Counted from the stretch's first letter, positions 32,765-55,190 are shown. The stretch is DNA of 64,000 bases from Batillaria attramentaria (GCA_018292915.2 JACVVK020000037.1:1105001-1169000), one strand, 5' to 3'. Notes: a model not told the origin generated them from the letters alone. Numbers and translations: made by a program.

Positions 32765-35572
32765 GCACCTGTTGTACATGTACATGTATATGTACACACC
32801 TATTAGTTTTGTAAGAGTAAGTCTGCATATCAGCCTGCTGTAGGGTGTGTGAGCATGTGATGCATGTGAGTTACTCCACATCGCAAATTGTCTCGTACAG
32901 CTGCCATTGAGTAATGACATCTGTACCCCTCGATTCTATATAAGCCGCACATTTTTCTATTTTTATTCTTTTCTGTAAATCTTTTAAGAAATGGGATAGG
33001 TCAGGTTTCTTTTTTTCCAACCGTTTCTTATAAACAAAAAACTTTGCCACCATAATAATCAAAAGTAATATGCTGTCAGTTCGGATGTTCTCATCATGAC
33101 CATCAATACAACAAGAGGTTCCGTAAGCCGAACATTGTGTGCATGTGGGCACTTGTCATTAATGCAGCTTTTTCCAGAAATCTGTCGACCAAGGACAATG
33201 AAACAGTACATGTTCAATTGTTCCTCTTTCCCCTTCACAGAAACTACATTTGTCACTTCCTACCACATTCATTTCTTTCAAAATAATGTTGGTGGCTAAA
33301 ATTCTATGAAGAATTCTAATTTGAAACCATCTTAGTTTGACCTCTCTTATTTTCCTTATGTTGTAAGGTGTTAATACAGTTTTCAAAAGATTATTATCAT
33401 TTTAAAAAGTCTGAGTGTCGTCTGCATATTGAGCAAGCTTGTGGATACTCTCGTGTATTTGAATTCCCTGTATACCTGGGTTTTCCCGTATCATGGTCCC
33501 CAGAATTTCCACACACAATACAAACAGGTATGGCGAGACCGGATCTCCCTGTCTGCAACCCCTCGAGATCGAAAACCAGGATGACACTTGGCCTCCAGCA
33601 ATGACAGTTGATTTAATATTTGTATATAAGACCCTAACCCACCTTCGCAGATCTGGTCCAAAACCAAATGAAAGCAAAACTCTATGCATAAAGTCCCAAT
33701 TCACCGAGTCGAAGGCTTTTTCGAAGTCTATGGAGAGGAGGATGCCAGGCTGCTTGTTGACATTTAAGAAATGAATAAGGTCGTAGATTAGCCTTATGTT
33801 ATCCCCGATGTATCTCCCACGAATAAACCCAGTCTGATCTTCGTTTATAAGGTCTGGCAATACCGATTTAATACGTTGAGCAATGCAAGCTCAGGCAATC
33901 TTATAAATTCATTTAACAAAGTTATCGGGCGCCAGTTTTCTATGTACTGTCGTGGTTTGTCACCTTTAGGGATACATGTAAAAATTCCTTCCTTTTGGAT
34001 AGTCGGCATCTCACCTTTTAAGAAACTTTCATTTATTGCTTTAACAACCAGCTGGCCAAGATCTTTCCAGGAAAATTTGAAGAATTCAACCGTAAATCCA
34101 TCTGTGCCCGGGCTTTTTCTGTTTTTCATTGATTTTAGTGCTTCTCCTGCTTCCCTTAATGAAATATAACCTTCCAATCTATCAGATGTATCTTTATCTG
34201 ATTTTGGTAATGCATTCACTAATTCACTAATATCGCATGTTTCCACCCCTCTTTCAGCATAAAGTTCCTCGTAGAACCTCCTCACCTCGTCTGTGATTGC
34301 ATTTGAGTTTGTGATAACCGACCCATCATCCAGTTCTAGTTTTGGCATACACTTACTAACGTAGTGTCTTTTTTTCTAGCTCGCAGAAGTATTTGGTTAT
34401 CTTTTCACCCTCTGACACCCAGCGGGCTCGGGATCTTAGTAAAACTCCGTCCATCCTTTTTTCTCTTAAGGCTATATGTTCAGTTTTCTTGTACTCAAGT
34501 TGTTTAACTTCTGAAGCGCTTTTGACGTTTTTCATATCAATTCTTTCTATTTATTCTTCTAACAATTTTTCTCTCTCCTCTGCTTGCTTCTCTTTCCTTG
34601 TCGCATATGAAATAGTTTTACTTCTTATTTTCATTAACAATACTTCTAAAAGTGTTTGGTCTGTGATAGTAAAATTAAGTTCATCTTTTGGTATCGTATG
34701 TAAATTTTTTCTATCATAGACGGGAAGAGCGTATTCTTCAATAACACAGTCTATGGTGTCTCTTACTTCTCTTACATGTTGAGTATCATAGAGCAAGGAG
34801 CTATTATATTTCCAGAATGTCTTATGTTTATTTTGGTGATCAGTATGAAGTCTGAGGGTTATCATAAAGTGGTCAGACCTGTAACCATATTCAATGTCAG
34901 TGTCTTTCACCGTATCCAATAGAGATTCACTTACCATGAAAAAGTCCAACCTACTCTGTTGCAGGGGGTTATGTCTACGCCATGTGTACCTATTGTATTC
35001 GAGGTTCATCTCTCTCCATACATCGATTAAACTGAACTTATCCGCTAACTCTATAACTCTTTCTCTAGCCTTAGGGTTGTTGATATGTTTGTAATTAAAA
35101 CAGTCCATACTTTGGTTTAAGACTAAGTTCCAGTCACCTGCCATTATAACCTCTGTAATTCCTAACTGGGTAATGTGTTCACTGATTTCCTCATAAAAGT
35201 CTGGAGTGTCCCTACTGGGGCCACATAAGTTTACAAACAGTAAGTTCTTAAAAAGCATCTCTAAGTGCAAGAATAAATAGTTCCCATCTGGGTCCTTGAG
35301 TACTTTTTCACTTTAAACTCAAAGTTATTATTTATGAGAATAGCAACCCCCCGTGACGAGGAGTTGTGAGATGAAAAAAAAAAAACACTTGTATCCCCAT
35401 TCTGCCCGTATATAGTCCTCAAGTTTGAAATTAAAATGCGTGTCTTGGAAGTAGATGCTATATTTTTTCTCTCTCAGAAAGTGGAATACAGTACATCCCT
35501 CCGCTTCTTAACGTTCCCAAGCCCCTGACAGTTTACTGAAGCAATGGTTATTCCTGAGTGTAGCCTATCCAT
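32405..35572 (-). pseudogene. decayed L1/Tx1-like LINE ORF2
   Basis: ORF2 begins near 35572 on the minus strand (MDRLHSGITIASVNCQGLG, an endonuclease start). The AP-endonuclease is readable at 35270-34551 (MAGDWNLVLNQSMDCF, then YRSDHFMITLRL). RT follows from 34348 (RKSPGTDGFTVEFFK, LLSIDFEKAFDSVNW, AQYADDTQTF ending at 33402). After YADD several hundred residues are missing. The zf-RVT end is at 33386-33159 (CSFCEGERGTIEHVLFHC) and the C-terminus at about 33100-32871. Frameshifts separate the blocks. A T-rich 32405-32478 is probably the poly(A) tail. Confidence 0.88.
32704..32761 (+). repeat. (CT)n-(CA)n microsatellite
   Basis: Lies in the 3' region of the L1/Tx1-like LINE. Confidence 0.95.
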
Positions 35573-36939
35573 TATCTACATGCAGTCTGCTGAACAGTTG
35601 CCCATATAATGAAAACAAAAGCTGTCGCAATCACCAAACACATCAGCGTAGTGTCGTAACAAACGTAGCTTGCAGCATGTATCAAATCAGTACTAAATAA
35701 AATGCAAAAAGCAAATGACAAACAAAACATATTGTACAAGGGTATAACTAATACAACTAGTTAGAAAAAAAGGAAGAGAAAAAAAGAGAGAGAGAGAGAG
35801 AGAGAGAAAAAAAATGAAAAAAAAAGAGAAAAAAAGAAAAGAAGCACTAGCTGGTGTCCACCTCACCTGCCAAGGGTGGACAAGATCGAGAAGCCCAATG
35901 TAGACAGAGACGCATGACTCTCATACTGTGTGTGTATAGGCCATGAGTTATCATAGTAAGTGTGTGTAGTGAATGACATGTTTGATTCCTGTATCCAATG
36001 CCGTGATTCAAATCAACTGGACTCTGCTTCCTCGATGGAAAAAAAAGAAAAACTCTCGGGAAGGGCAAGAAGCACCAGTTGACGAAGACATGACTGCTAT
36101 AACACACACATAAACAGACAGGTACTTACTGAGAGACAACGCCGCCCCATTGAAGATATCACATGGATGTTTGACCCAGTACATGTAATCCACGTAACAG
36201 CAGGAAGTACACAACTCTCACACGTCTTAAGTTTTGTGTCACGATTCCACTCACTCCCCCAGTACCCAAACAATGTTGGAATACACAAAAGCTGGGCAAG
36301 CCGACGCAATAGGAAGACACCGCAGTCACTGCACCACTACCAAGGTGGAGCTGAAAACCATAAACATCCATGTGTTCGCACTAACAACGTGACCGTCCTA
36401 AAATTTTCTCGCGAGCTGACCTCGTTCTGACCACGAGGGCAAGGTGAAGGCCGACCTCGGGTTCAGTGTCAGAGGTCGCCCCGAGGTCTCGTGTTGTGTG
36501 AAAGAGGTGGTAGTTACCAGAAAAAAAAAAAGTTGAGGCAAGCGACAACGAGGGCAGATCAGCAGTAACCAGTACAGTACTAAGAACACTGCATAGCATT
36601 TTCGCGTGTCTTCGCGTGGGGTGGCCCCATTGATAACGTGTCAAACATCTTCGTCTATTTATAAGAATGGGGTCAAGGGAGGGGGCGTGTCTCCGACTCA
36701 GCTGTTTCGGCATACGTATGCTTTCAAATGCAATGTATACATCGCACAGTGTATGTGTCCGTACGTGCGCACACATAAACACACATACACGTAGATACAC
36801 ATACACACGTACGCATTTATAATTTAGATATCAGTGTGCACACACACACAGACAAACACACACACATATATATATATTACATAAATACCTACATACGTAT
36901 ACATGCGTACATACATAGATACATACATACACATACATA
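35573..36939. other. no gene recognised
   Basis: Holds GA-rich and A-rich tracts (35770-35840) and a (CA/TA)-rich tract (36835-36940) in which the Tc1 element is inserted. The rest is unassigned. Confidence 0.5.
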
Positions 36940-38329
36940 TACTGAGCCACAAAAAAAAAACGCAAACGATGGGTCCATCCAATTTACTCTCATTTTTGAC
37001 ATTTCTTTGCGGCCATTCAAATTCATCGAATTCAACAAAATTTGGTACCAAGTTTCTGGCTTTAGTGTTCTTCTTGTTGGCTTAACCAAACAGTGTTCAC
37101 GTGTCACGAGCGTCACGGAGAGGGTCAATAACCCGTGTGCCCCCTACGGGCGTTGGAAACAGCCTGACATCTGGCGGGCATGGAGTGGATCAGACGGTTG
37201 ACAGTGGCCATGTTGACGTTGTTCCAGATCTGCCTCAGTCCCTGCTCTAACTGACGGGCTGTGGTTGGCCTCGGCTGAGCGGCGTTCAGCTCCCGTTGCA
37301 GATGGTCCCAGAAGTGTTCGATAGGGTTCATATCAGGGCTCAGCGAGGGCCACTGCAGAGCTCTGATGCCCTGTTGCTGAAGGAAGTCTGTGATGACTCT
37401 GGCAGTGTGTGGACGAGCATTGTCCTGCTGGAGAGTGAGGTGCTGCTGGGCCCATTGCAGTCGTTGTTGCCTGTGTCTTGGAGTAAGAACAGGTCGCCTT
37501 GCAGGACAGTGCAGGTGATGTTTTGTTAGTCGACGCCGCAGTTTCACCAGAAATTGGTGCACCATGCCTGCCAATGGTGTTCGTGGCCGTTTCCGTTGCA
37601 GAAGTGAATAATGGCTCACGCAGGTGGCTGCGGGGAATCGCCCGATCTTGTCGTGCAGTCGTTACACGGGGTCTGCCGCTTCGTGGGTTGTCCCGAACGT
37701 CGCCACTTGCCTGGAACCGGGTCCATAAACGACAAATTGTAGAGACAGCCACGCCAAACGCAACTACGACTTGTGCCAGGACGGTTTCTAACTTGGAGTC
37801 GGCCTGTGGCTCTTTCTCTGTCGACGGCGCTCAGTCTTGGCATTCTGGTCGTGCGGAAGTGACTGCTTTGCCAGGGCGTAACAGCCTAGTGATGTGTGAA
37901 TACTGTTCAGCCCAAAAAGATCGACATGACTGTTTGCAATCGACATGCACGTGCAAAAACGCGGTTCCGTGTTCATGGTGCCGCTGTGAGCTCATTTTTA
38001 GTGGCACTGGCCTGATTTTCACGTGCTGCACGCTAGGTCCAATGCTGACTCATGACCGCACAGAATTCTTCTTCTTCTGCGTTCCCTGTTCTGGACTCCG
38101 CCTCAGATGATTAGGTTTGTGGTCTTTATATAAGCAGTGGTCTTCAAGAGGTCTGTTTTGCTGCCCCAGAGTTTCTCTGCCAGTGTGGCTCCGTTCGGCC
38201 AGTGTTGTGTCCTTACTTCTTTGAAGAGGGGGGACCGCACAGAATAAATGGTCACAGCACACCTACAGTGCCTTCAGTTTTATTCACCCCTTCCTACCCC
38301 TCCATTTGCGTTTCTTTTGTGGCTCAGTA
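36940..38329 (-). mobile_element. Tc1-like DNA transposon, TA duplication
   Basis: Terminal inverted repeats TACTGAGCCACAAAA (left) and the inverse at 38315-38329, bounded by TA at 36938-36939 and 38330-38331. Length 1390 bp. The transposase remnant is on the minus strand. Confidence 0.92.
37125..37843 (-). pseudogene. Tc1-like transposase, internally deleted and frameshifted
   Basis: The N-terminal HTH region (37843-37616) and a linker with SGRPRVTTARQDRAI (near 37670) are in different frames. The DDE part (37619-37125) jumps from QWAQQHLT to LQQDNARPHTARV, losing the segment with the first catalytic Asp. The second Asp (QDNARPH) and the third acidic residue region (SPDMNPIEHFWD) remain. 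Confidence 0.9.
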
Positions 38330-38381
38330 TACATACACATACACACACATACGTATACATACACATACGCATATCTATATT

Positions 38382-38412
<31 letters not shown>

Positions 38413-38415
<3 letters not shown>

Positions 38416-40195
38416 GAATAGGAACAAAGGCGTCGCTAAAGCCGAAAACATGCGCTCAATCAGGTCAATTTGAAAGTAGGGGAAGTAAGTAAAGCTGAGA
38501 GCGCTCCCTAGATCTAGGAGATGTGTGCTTTGTATGCCAATGGACAAGTCCGCCTTGCCCTATATTGGCTACAAGCCACAGTGGAAATGGGGGGGGGGGG
38601 ATCTACCATCCTACCGCTGAAACGTCTAACAGATCTAAGGGTATCTCACCATTCATAGGGCCCCCATTCCCCTCCTACCGGGAGGAAAATGGTCGGTACA
38701 ACCAAGGCCATATGAATTGGTGATTTTAGCCGCTCACGACCATGGTTTCGGGTCAATGGGACCCTCATCAGGTGAGCATGCGGCGATACCCACGAGGGCT
38801 GCAGCGTCCAACCAGCACTAAAAGGCTGCCCCAGAATAATCTGGTGCGTCTCCAGTACTAGCAGACGTCGCTACCCTAAAGCTCTGCAAGAGGTTTCAGC
38901 GGAAAAAGACTATATAATTTAGAAGGAGCAACTGCCTAGATGTAATGTCATGTAATTACATTTAATATAGAATAGGAACAAAGGCGTCGCTAAAGCCGAA
39001 AACATGCGCTCAATCAGGTCAGTTTGAAAGTAGGGGAAGTAAGTAAAGCTGAGAGCGCTCCCTAGATCTAGGAGATGTGTGCTTTGTATGCCAATGGACA
39101 AGTCCGCCTTGCCCTATATTGGCTACAAGCCACAGTGGAGGGGGGGGGGGGGAATCTACTATCCTACCGCTGAAACGTCTAACAGATCTAAGGGTATCTC
39201 ACCATTCATAGGGCCCCCATTCCCCTCCCACCGGGAGGAAGATGGTCGGTACAACCAAGGCCATATGAATTGGTGATTTTAGCCGCTCACGACCATGGTT
39301 TCGGGTCAATGGGACCCTCATCAGGTGAGCATGCGGCGATACCACGAGGGCTGCAGCGTCCAACTAGCACTAAAAGGTTGCCCCAGAATAATCTGGTGCG
39401 TCTCCAGTACTAGCAGACGTCGCTACCCTAAAGCTCTGCAAGAGGTTTCAGCGGAAAAAGACTAAATAATTTAGAAGGAGCGACTGCCTAGGTGTAATGT
39501 CATGTAATTACATTTAATATAGACTAGTGGAGCAAAGCTTCCTTGGCTCACTTGTGAGATGGGTCAAGGTCATTCAAAAGAGTATGTTTGTAAAGCTCTT
39601 ATCACTAGCTATCCTGAAGTAGGGTGTCTCTTGTGTTCATAGTTCCTAAGAAAATGGCGATATAACAGGTCAATTTGAAAGTAGGGGAAGTAAGTAAAGC
39701 TGATAGCGCTCCCTAGATCTAGGAGATGTGTGCTTTATAACAGAACTAAGGGTATCTCACCATTCATAGGGCCCCCATTCCCCTCCCACCTGGAGGAAGA
39801 TGGTCGGTACAACCAAGGCCATATGAATTGGTGATTTTAGCCACTCACGACCATGGTTTCGGGTCAATGGGAACCTCATCAGGTGTGCATGCGGCGATAC
39901 CACGAGGGCTGCAGCGTCCAACTAGCACTAAAAGGCTGCCCCAGAATAATCTGGTGCGTCTATCAGCTTTACTTACTTCCCCTACTTTCAAATTGACCTG
40001 ATTGAGCGCATGTTTTCGGCTTTAGCGACGCCTTTGTTCCTTTTCTATATTAAATGTAATTACATGACATTACACATAGGCAGTTGCTCCTTCTAAATTA
40101 TTTAGTCTTTTTCCGCTGAAACCTCTTGCAGAGCTTTAGGGTAGCGACGTCTGCTAGTACTGGAGACGCACCAGATTATTCTGGGGCAACCTTTT
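38413..40195. repeat. 555-bp tandem repeat with partial and inverted copies
   Basis: Copy 1 is about 38413-38967 and copy 2 about 38968-39524. A partial copy 3 is at about 39668-39962. It is followed directly by an inverted copy, 39963-40195, that continues at 41690. A piece of the AAGGTCA dispersed repeat (39528-39667) separates copies 2 and 3. No coding frame is recognised. Confidence 0.85.
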
Positions 40196-41676
40196 TTTTT
40201 ATTATTACTCTGTTTTGGCTATTTTTTTTTATCTTGACACAACAGGCAAAATTTACAGACATACCACTGTACAGGATAAACAAAGTACAGTACATGTAAT
40301 CCTACAAAACACACAAGCATGCATACATACATAAAAGATAACGAAGATAACAGAGAGAAAAGTCAAATGAAAGGAAAGAAAGAAAAAAAAAAAAGGCCAC
40401 AGGAAAGGCTTAAAAAAAAAAAAATTGGGGGGGGGGGGTAGTGGCAGAGAGGGCAGCATTATGACATTTTGTAATTTAAATTGGGATATGCCGGGTACGT
40501 GGGTGATTATTAGGTGACCAGACGCTGATAGGGAGCCCACTGTCTATGAAATAATCCTAAATTATCATAAGTGAAGTGGGTACATTTTTCAATTGCATAG
40601 CGTTGTTTCACAGTCCTTGTAAAAAGTAGCATATTGGGTAATATCTCTCCTAGTCTACACTTGTACACATGAAATTTTGCCAGAATAATGAGTAAATCTA
40701 GTGGTTTGTCCGTATGCATCAAGTGTTGCGTACCAAACAGAGTTACAGCTTCTGATAAGTTAAAAGTATCACAATGATTACAACCTTCTTTGAGCCAGGA
40801 GAGAAAATCATTCCAGAAGGATTGGACGTGGGGACATCCCCAAAACAAATGTTGCAGCGTTTCCTCCGTTGAGGCACAGAAAGTACACAAAGGGGAATCA
40901 GCCAGCTTTCTCAAGTAAAGAAATCTTTTTGTTGGCAAAATGCGGTGAAGAAGTCTAAGCTGAAACCAGCGCAACTGCGTATCCAACGTGGTCCTAATGG
41001 GTTGTTCAAATATTTTTTCCAATTAAGACTACCAAATCGTTCCTCCCATTTCTCTACACATGCTGCCTCATGGAGAGGTTTTGTAAGGAAAGTGTAAATA
41101 GCTTTACTCCCTCCCCTACGAATCATACTCCAGAATTTTGAATATGAAGGGGATGCGCCAGATTCAAGTTCCAGACCGCATTTCTGTTGATACTTTTTAA
41201 TAGCATTAATTATACCAGAGTAAACAAGAAAGTTTGTGGAGATGTGTGGATATTTGTTCCGAAACTCATCAGAGGTAAGAAAAACGCCATCTTCACTGAT
41301 AAGAGCGTTAACATAAGTTATGCCACCATCAATCCATTCAGGAACATGTACCGTTTTATTGTCCCGTATAATATTAATGTTGTAATGGATACACTCAGAG
41401 ATAAACTCAGAGACAGTCCCAGGGTGACAGATGGCTGCGATCTTTTTGTAGTGCTTTGCTACATCATTCCAGAAACTGCTGTGGCATCTCTGAATAACTA
41501 TATTTGCATACTCCCCTCCCATTTTAAGCATTGTTTTGAATTCAGGACATGAGGAAAACAGCAGTTTTTTTTAACTTAGTATCTTTGACACATAATCTTC
41601 TCAGCCAGCTTATTTTCATAGATGCCACAAAAGACAGCAAGTCCAGCATTCTGAAACCACCATGCTCGTAAGGAGA
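40196..41676 (-). mobile_element. 5'-truncated L1/Tx1-like LINE with 13-bp TSD
   Basis: Inserted in the inverted 555-bp repeat copy. GGGGCAACCTTTT occurs at 40183-40195 and 41677-41689. The minus strand encodes the ORF2 C-terminal region (41531-40911, WIDGGITYVNALISEDG) and a zf-RVT end (41022-40510, CTFCASTEETLQHLFWGC), shifted in frame. The 3' end has A- and T-rich tracts. Confidence 0.9.
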
Positions 41677-41689
41677 GGGGCAACCTTTT

Positions 41690-41728
41690 AGTGCTAGTTG
41701 GACGCTGCAGCCCTCCTGGTATATGAGT
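41690..41728. repeat. end of the inverted 555-bp repeat copy
   Basis: TAGTGCTAGTTGGACGCTGC continues the repeat after the LINE. Unit B homology resumes from about 41729. Confidence 0.8.
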
Positions 41729-41825
41729 CTGTACTGTTTTGAACTGTAAGCTCGTAAAGACGTTTCTTTAAAATTTGAAGTGAGCTTTTTCTGGCATAGT
41801 AAACTTTTAAAACCACTCTAGAGTC

Positions 41826-42200
41826 CTAAACTGAATAGTCGGCAGCTAAGACGCGGGTAGGACGCGACGTAACTTTGCTTGTCGGCTCACAAGCTTCCTT
41901 GTCGGATTTAGACGACAATTGCTGTCTAAACTGTTTGTTATCATCTTCGTTTTGAAATAACCGGGCCAAAACTGGACGTACAAACACAGTACACCAAAAC
42001 ACACTTCCTACCTTCAACCACGACGGAAAAATTACAACGCGGAGTGAAACTGATTGAGGAAATACCAGATCCTTTCGTGAAAATGTCGCAGGAAAGTGCA
42101 CGCGAACTGGCGTGTTGATAAATGTGAGACAATGTATAAAACGGAAGATCACTCTAAAACAGCAGTGAGTTCTTTCGGTGTGCGCCATAGGGAATCCCAT
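41826..42200 (-). other. antisense 124-codon open frame (unit B copy)
   Basis: Nearly identical in length and sequence to 62186-62560. It contains VSLRVVIFPSWLKVGSVFWC. No domain is recognised, and the frame may be open by chance in a recent duplicate. Confidence 0.25.
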
Positions 42201-42780
42201 CCTAACATCCCAGACGGCCAGTTCATGTCGTTACATTTCAATCAAGCTCAGTAAACATCATCGTACAGCTTCGGTCCGCTGCCATTTTTCTTACATTAGC
42301 TTGAGGTTTTCCGATAATTAGCCACCACCCAAAGATTTGTTCGGTTGGATACCTCACACAGGATGTGCCTTCCCCGATCACTCAGGGGTTAGCCATGACT
42401 CCCCCCCCCCCCCCCCCACGCCCTAGGAATCAATCAATGTCTGTCATCCACTGGCGTACAGCTCCAGCGTACCCTCCATGAACACCAAACACACATGTAC
42501 ATAACCTCGCATCGCTTTCCCTCCCAACTCTCATCCTCATCCCTCCCCCTCCCCACCCCCCCCCCCCCCACACCCCAACCCCACCACCCCCTCCCCCCCC
42601 CTTCCCACCAATTCTCTCTCACACATGTTGCATTCCAAACGCGACAGTAGCTCCAAAGAGCGTTTATGATGATGATCAAAAGAATTCCAGATTAGCTGTT
42701 CACAATTTTATTGCAGCCTGTTATTTTGCCTGCGAAAAGTAAGTGATATATGGCGATGACTCACTGTGTGAAGCTGTGTA

Positions 42781-42786
42781 TATAAA
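42781..42786 (+). promoter_or_regulatory. TATA box of gene 2 (predicted)
   Basis: TATAAA within TGTATATAAACTG, with the donor GTGAGT at 42883. Collinear with gene 1 and unit C. Confidence 0.45.
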
Positions 42787-42811
42787 CTGTGCGTCCTGTG
42801 AACACTTTCAT

Positions 42812-42882
42812 CTACCTGCCTGACAACGACCAGAGGTTGGAGATCTTCTCGTCAGCTGTCCTGCCATTCTCTACAACGTCCT
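42812..42882 (+). other. gene 2 non-coding exon 1 (predicted 5' UTR)
   Basis: Extends from the inferred start site to CCT|GTGAGT. It contains no ATG. Near-identical in units A and C. Confidence 0.4.
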
Positions 42883-43343
42883 GTGAGTATCTGCCATTCA
42901 ATCTCTTTCTCTCTACTGTTCTACTGTAATTTGGCAAAAGGTTCTAAGCACCAAGGATTCCTATTTGACGGTAGTACTGTTTCCACTCATCGCTAGAACT
43001 TCGTTTCGCCGTCAAACTGATCTACTGTCTGAAATGCGACGATGTAAGATGTCAACATGTATACACTCACACGCAAAATATACTTAAAACATTTATTTTT
43101 GACACTGTCGGCAAAAAAAAAAATCACAAGTTCAGATTTTTTTTTTTTTTGCGTAGTTAGTCGCAATACGTTAAAGAAGGATACGGTAAGTCACTTAAAT
43201 TGACACACGACACAAAAGTTCAATTTCACGACATTTGCGGTTTCCGCTGAGTCTAAAGGGGTTAGAATTTTTTTTTTTTTTTTTTTTTTGCGTGGCAATG
43301 AACGCTTATAACCGCCTTTCAGAAAAACAACAAAATGTTTTGA

Positions 43344-43526
43344 TTGCTTTCACTTGTGGAAATTCCACACTTGGGTGAACTTGAGTGGAATCGCAACATT
43401 TTAGTAGGTATGTTTGATTTTGACAATGAACGCAAGAGAATCCAAGATGAAAAAAACAAACTTGATGAGCAAATTCTGTCCATTTCTGGCAGAGCACATT
43501 ATCCATATGAAACTCATATCGATTAA
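43344..43526 (+). pseudogene. charged, coiled-coil-like open frame remnant (unit B copy)
   Basis: A longer form than in unit A, containing LGELEWNRNILVGMFDFD and ERKRIQDEKNKLDEQILSI. The family is not recognised. It ends at a stop at 43526, just before tRNA-like SINE sequence. Confidence 0.3.
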
Positions 43527-44701
43527 TTTGTTTCGCCCGAAATGGGCAGAGGTGGTAAAGTGTGGGATTTCAATGTTCCCATTCCTTTCAATGGTGATGA
43601 GTTCCAGTTCTGGTTTGGAGCCAAAGGTTCCCCCCCCCCCCCCAATTAAGTCTTCTAGTGGATGGAAACGGACTATGTCCTAAAGTCCAACAGGTTAGGG
43701 GCCTCCTATGGGGCTCAACAATCACAGTTTATGGACTTATTTTAGAGATTAAACACTAAACCAGAAAATGATCGGTCGGAACGGAGTATTTAATGAAATT
43801 CCTACCGGTTTTAAGATTTGCAAAATGTGGCGTCATCTGAGTGTAGGCTTACGAAACCATGGGAACCAGCGTGACTAGGATCTCATGCTGCATGCCAGAT
43901 TCACTCTTATAGTGTGTAACGTCACTATTATATAAACAATGCGTTTTAGTAGCGTCAAATTGTCTGCTGTCCACTTTCCTTTAGTTTTAATGGGCCCCAT
44001 GGGCTCGCCTTTATGCGGCGGGGCTGATTTCTCCGACCTTGCCCACCCCTCTTGCTCTTTCTTTACTCTTATTTCTGCCTCCATCGGTCCATTCACCTGT
44101 CTTTTGCTCTCTTAAAATCACCTCAGAGGGGAGGTCAGAAAGCGGGTGTCTGCTGACCCTTGGTCCAGTGAGACATGTGAGGGTCGTTTCTGAAGGCCGA
44201 CTTCACTGGATTCCCCCCACCTGGTCTTAACCCTGGCGGGCTTTGTTCGCAGTGTTTTCTTTAGTTTTTATCGCAGGCCGTCCCATCGTAAATGCATTGA
44301 TCTGTTCTGTGTTCTGTAACTCTTGAAGTCATTAGCCATCTTGACGTCACGGTCAAGAATGACGTCATGATCAATAGCGATATCACGGCCAAGTAACAAA
44401 AGATCACATAACCTTTCCCTTGCCCCGTTGTGCACACGAAATCAAATGAATCACCTAAAACAGATGACGTTGTGTTCTATATCCGGCTGGTTTACGTCAC
44501 TTACCTTTTGACACGATGTGATATACAGGGGTGCTACACATGATCAATCAGTTTCAGGTTGGAATAAACTTTTCTGAAAAAGTCGTTCTTTTTGTGAGAG
44601 AGAGTTACTGCCCTTGCGCATGATTGACAGGTGTGACGCTAACTATATTCACACAGAATACGAGTTTTCACTTGTGGCGAAGCTTTTCCCAGCGGCTTGT
44701 A

Positions 44702-54099
<9,398 letters not shown>

Positions 54100-54124
54100 T
54101 CATTTTTAAACCCTGACTGCAGTC

Positions 54125-54130
54125 AATAAA
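54125..54130 (+). terminator. polyadenylation signal of gene 2
   Basis: AATAAA lies 26 bp after the stop, in the same context as in gene 1. Confidence 0.75.
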
Positions 54131-54240
54131 AACAAGATCGCGTGACAGCGCTGTGTGTGTTTTCCATTTCAGTTTGTTGAGACGCAAGTCGTGTTTCATT
54201 CTCGGCGACAGTACTGAGAGAGAGAGAGAGAGAGAGAGAC

Positions 54241-55190
54241 TTTATGTTCAATGATGTGTCTTCAACCTTGGCCTTGCTACACTAGCAAACCTACATATTA
54301 TACACCCCATAATGCTATTTTTCCGTACAACAACCGCATGCATCCAGAGACGCTCAATGATATGAAGGACAACACATGAGCACATTTGTTAATACTTATG
54401 TATTATTTTTTTCCGATCTGGTGACTCTTTTGTCGCACTGGGCAGCTTGGAAAATATGACGGAAGAGCATAATAAGTTTATCTTGGGTATTATAATGAGT
54501 TTTCCGGTGAAGATCCACCAGAGAGCAGCGTCAAACATAGCCCACTTCACGGCAGTGATAGCTTCTCAGTTCTGTGGATTCAAGACGGCATTTAAAGAGA
54601 TTATGTCCCTTGACAATTCTACCTAGCTGATCAATCTCTTTCGCAAAAACGATGCAAACAGTGTCGTCTGCTACAGCTGAAACGTGCAGAAAATCGAATT
54701 TACACATAGTGACAGCCAAAATTCAATAAAATGAAGCTTGAAAACGTCAACGTATACTACAAGTGTGTACCATCCGTCCACTCAGGCACCGCATTTTTTC
54801 GGCAGATACTTCAGCATTCAAAACATGCCATTGTTCAACTTGAATACGACAAAATTGCCGCCATCTTGGTCACGTTGCGAGCTACCTTTCTCACCCGTTC
54901 GCGAACGAACACACGGGACAAAACGTTACAGAACGTTCGCCTTGGGAAGCGCACTGCATTTCTGCCGGACCGGTAGTCAAGGTCGCTGTGTCAGCACAGC
55001 CGCGATACTGATAGGACTGAAGCAAGCAAACGATGAAAGAACGCAAACTTATGGGCAGATGAACACGACAGACTGCTCAGACAACGCAGCAAACATTTCG
55101 AGTACATACCTATACCAAAGGAGGCAAGGAAAAATTTCAAGCGGAGCAACCATGCAACTATGTCATATGGAGCGACGTTTGCACCAAACC
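54241..55190. other. no gene recognised
   Basis: An open frame of 153 codons (54738-55199, +) has no recognised domain and overlaps sequence leading into the foldback-like element. I do not call it a gene. Confidence 0.4.

Noticed and set aside
36836..37201. Plus-strand frame across the Tc1 left end
   Set aside because: It is composed of CA/TA-rich microsatellite and transposon TIR sequence.
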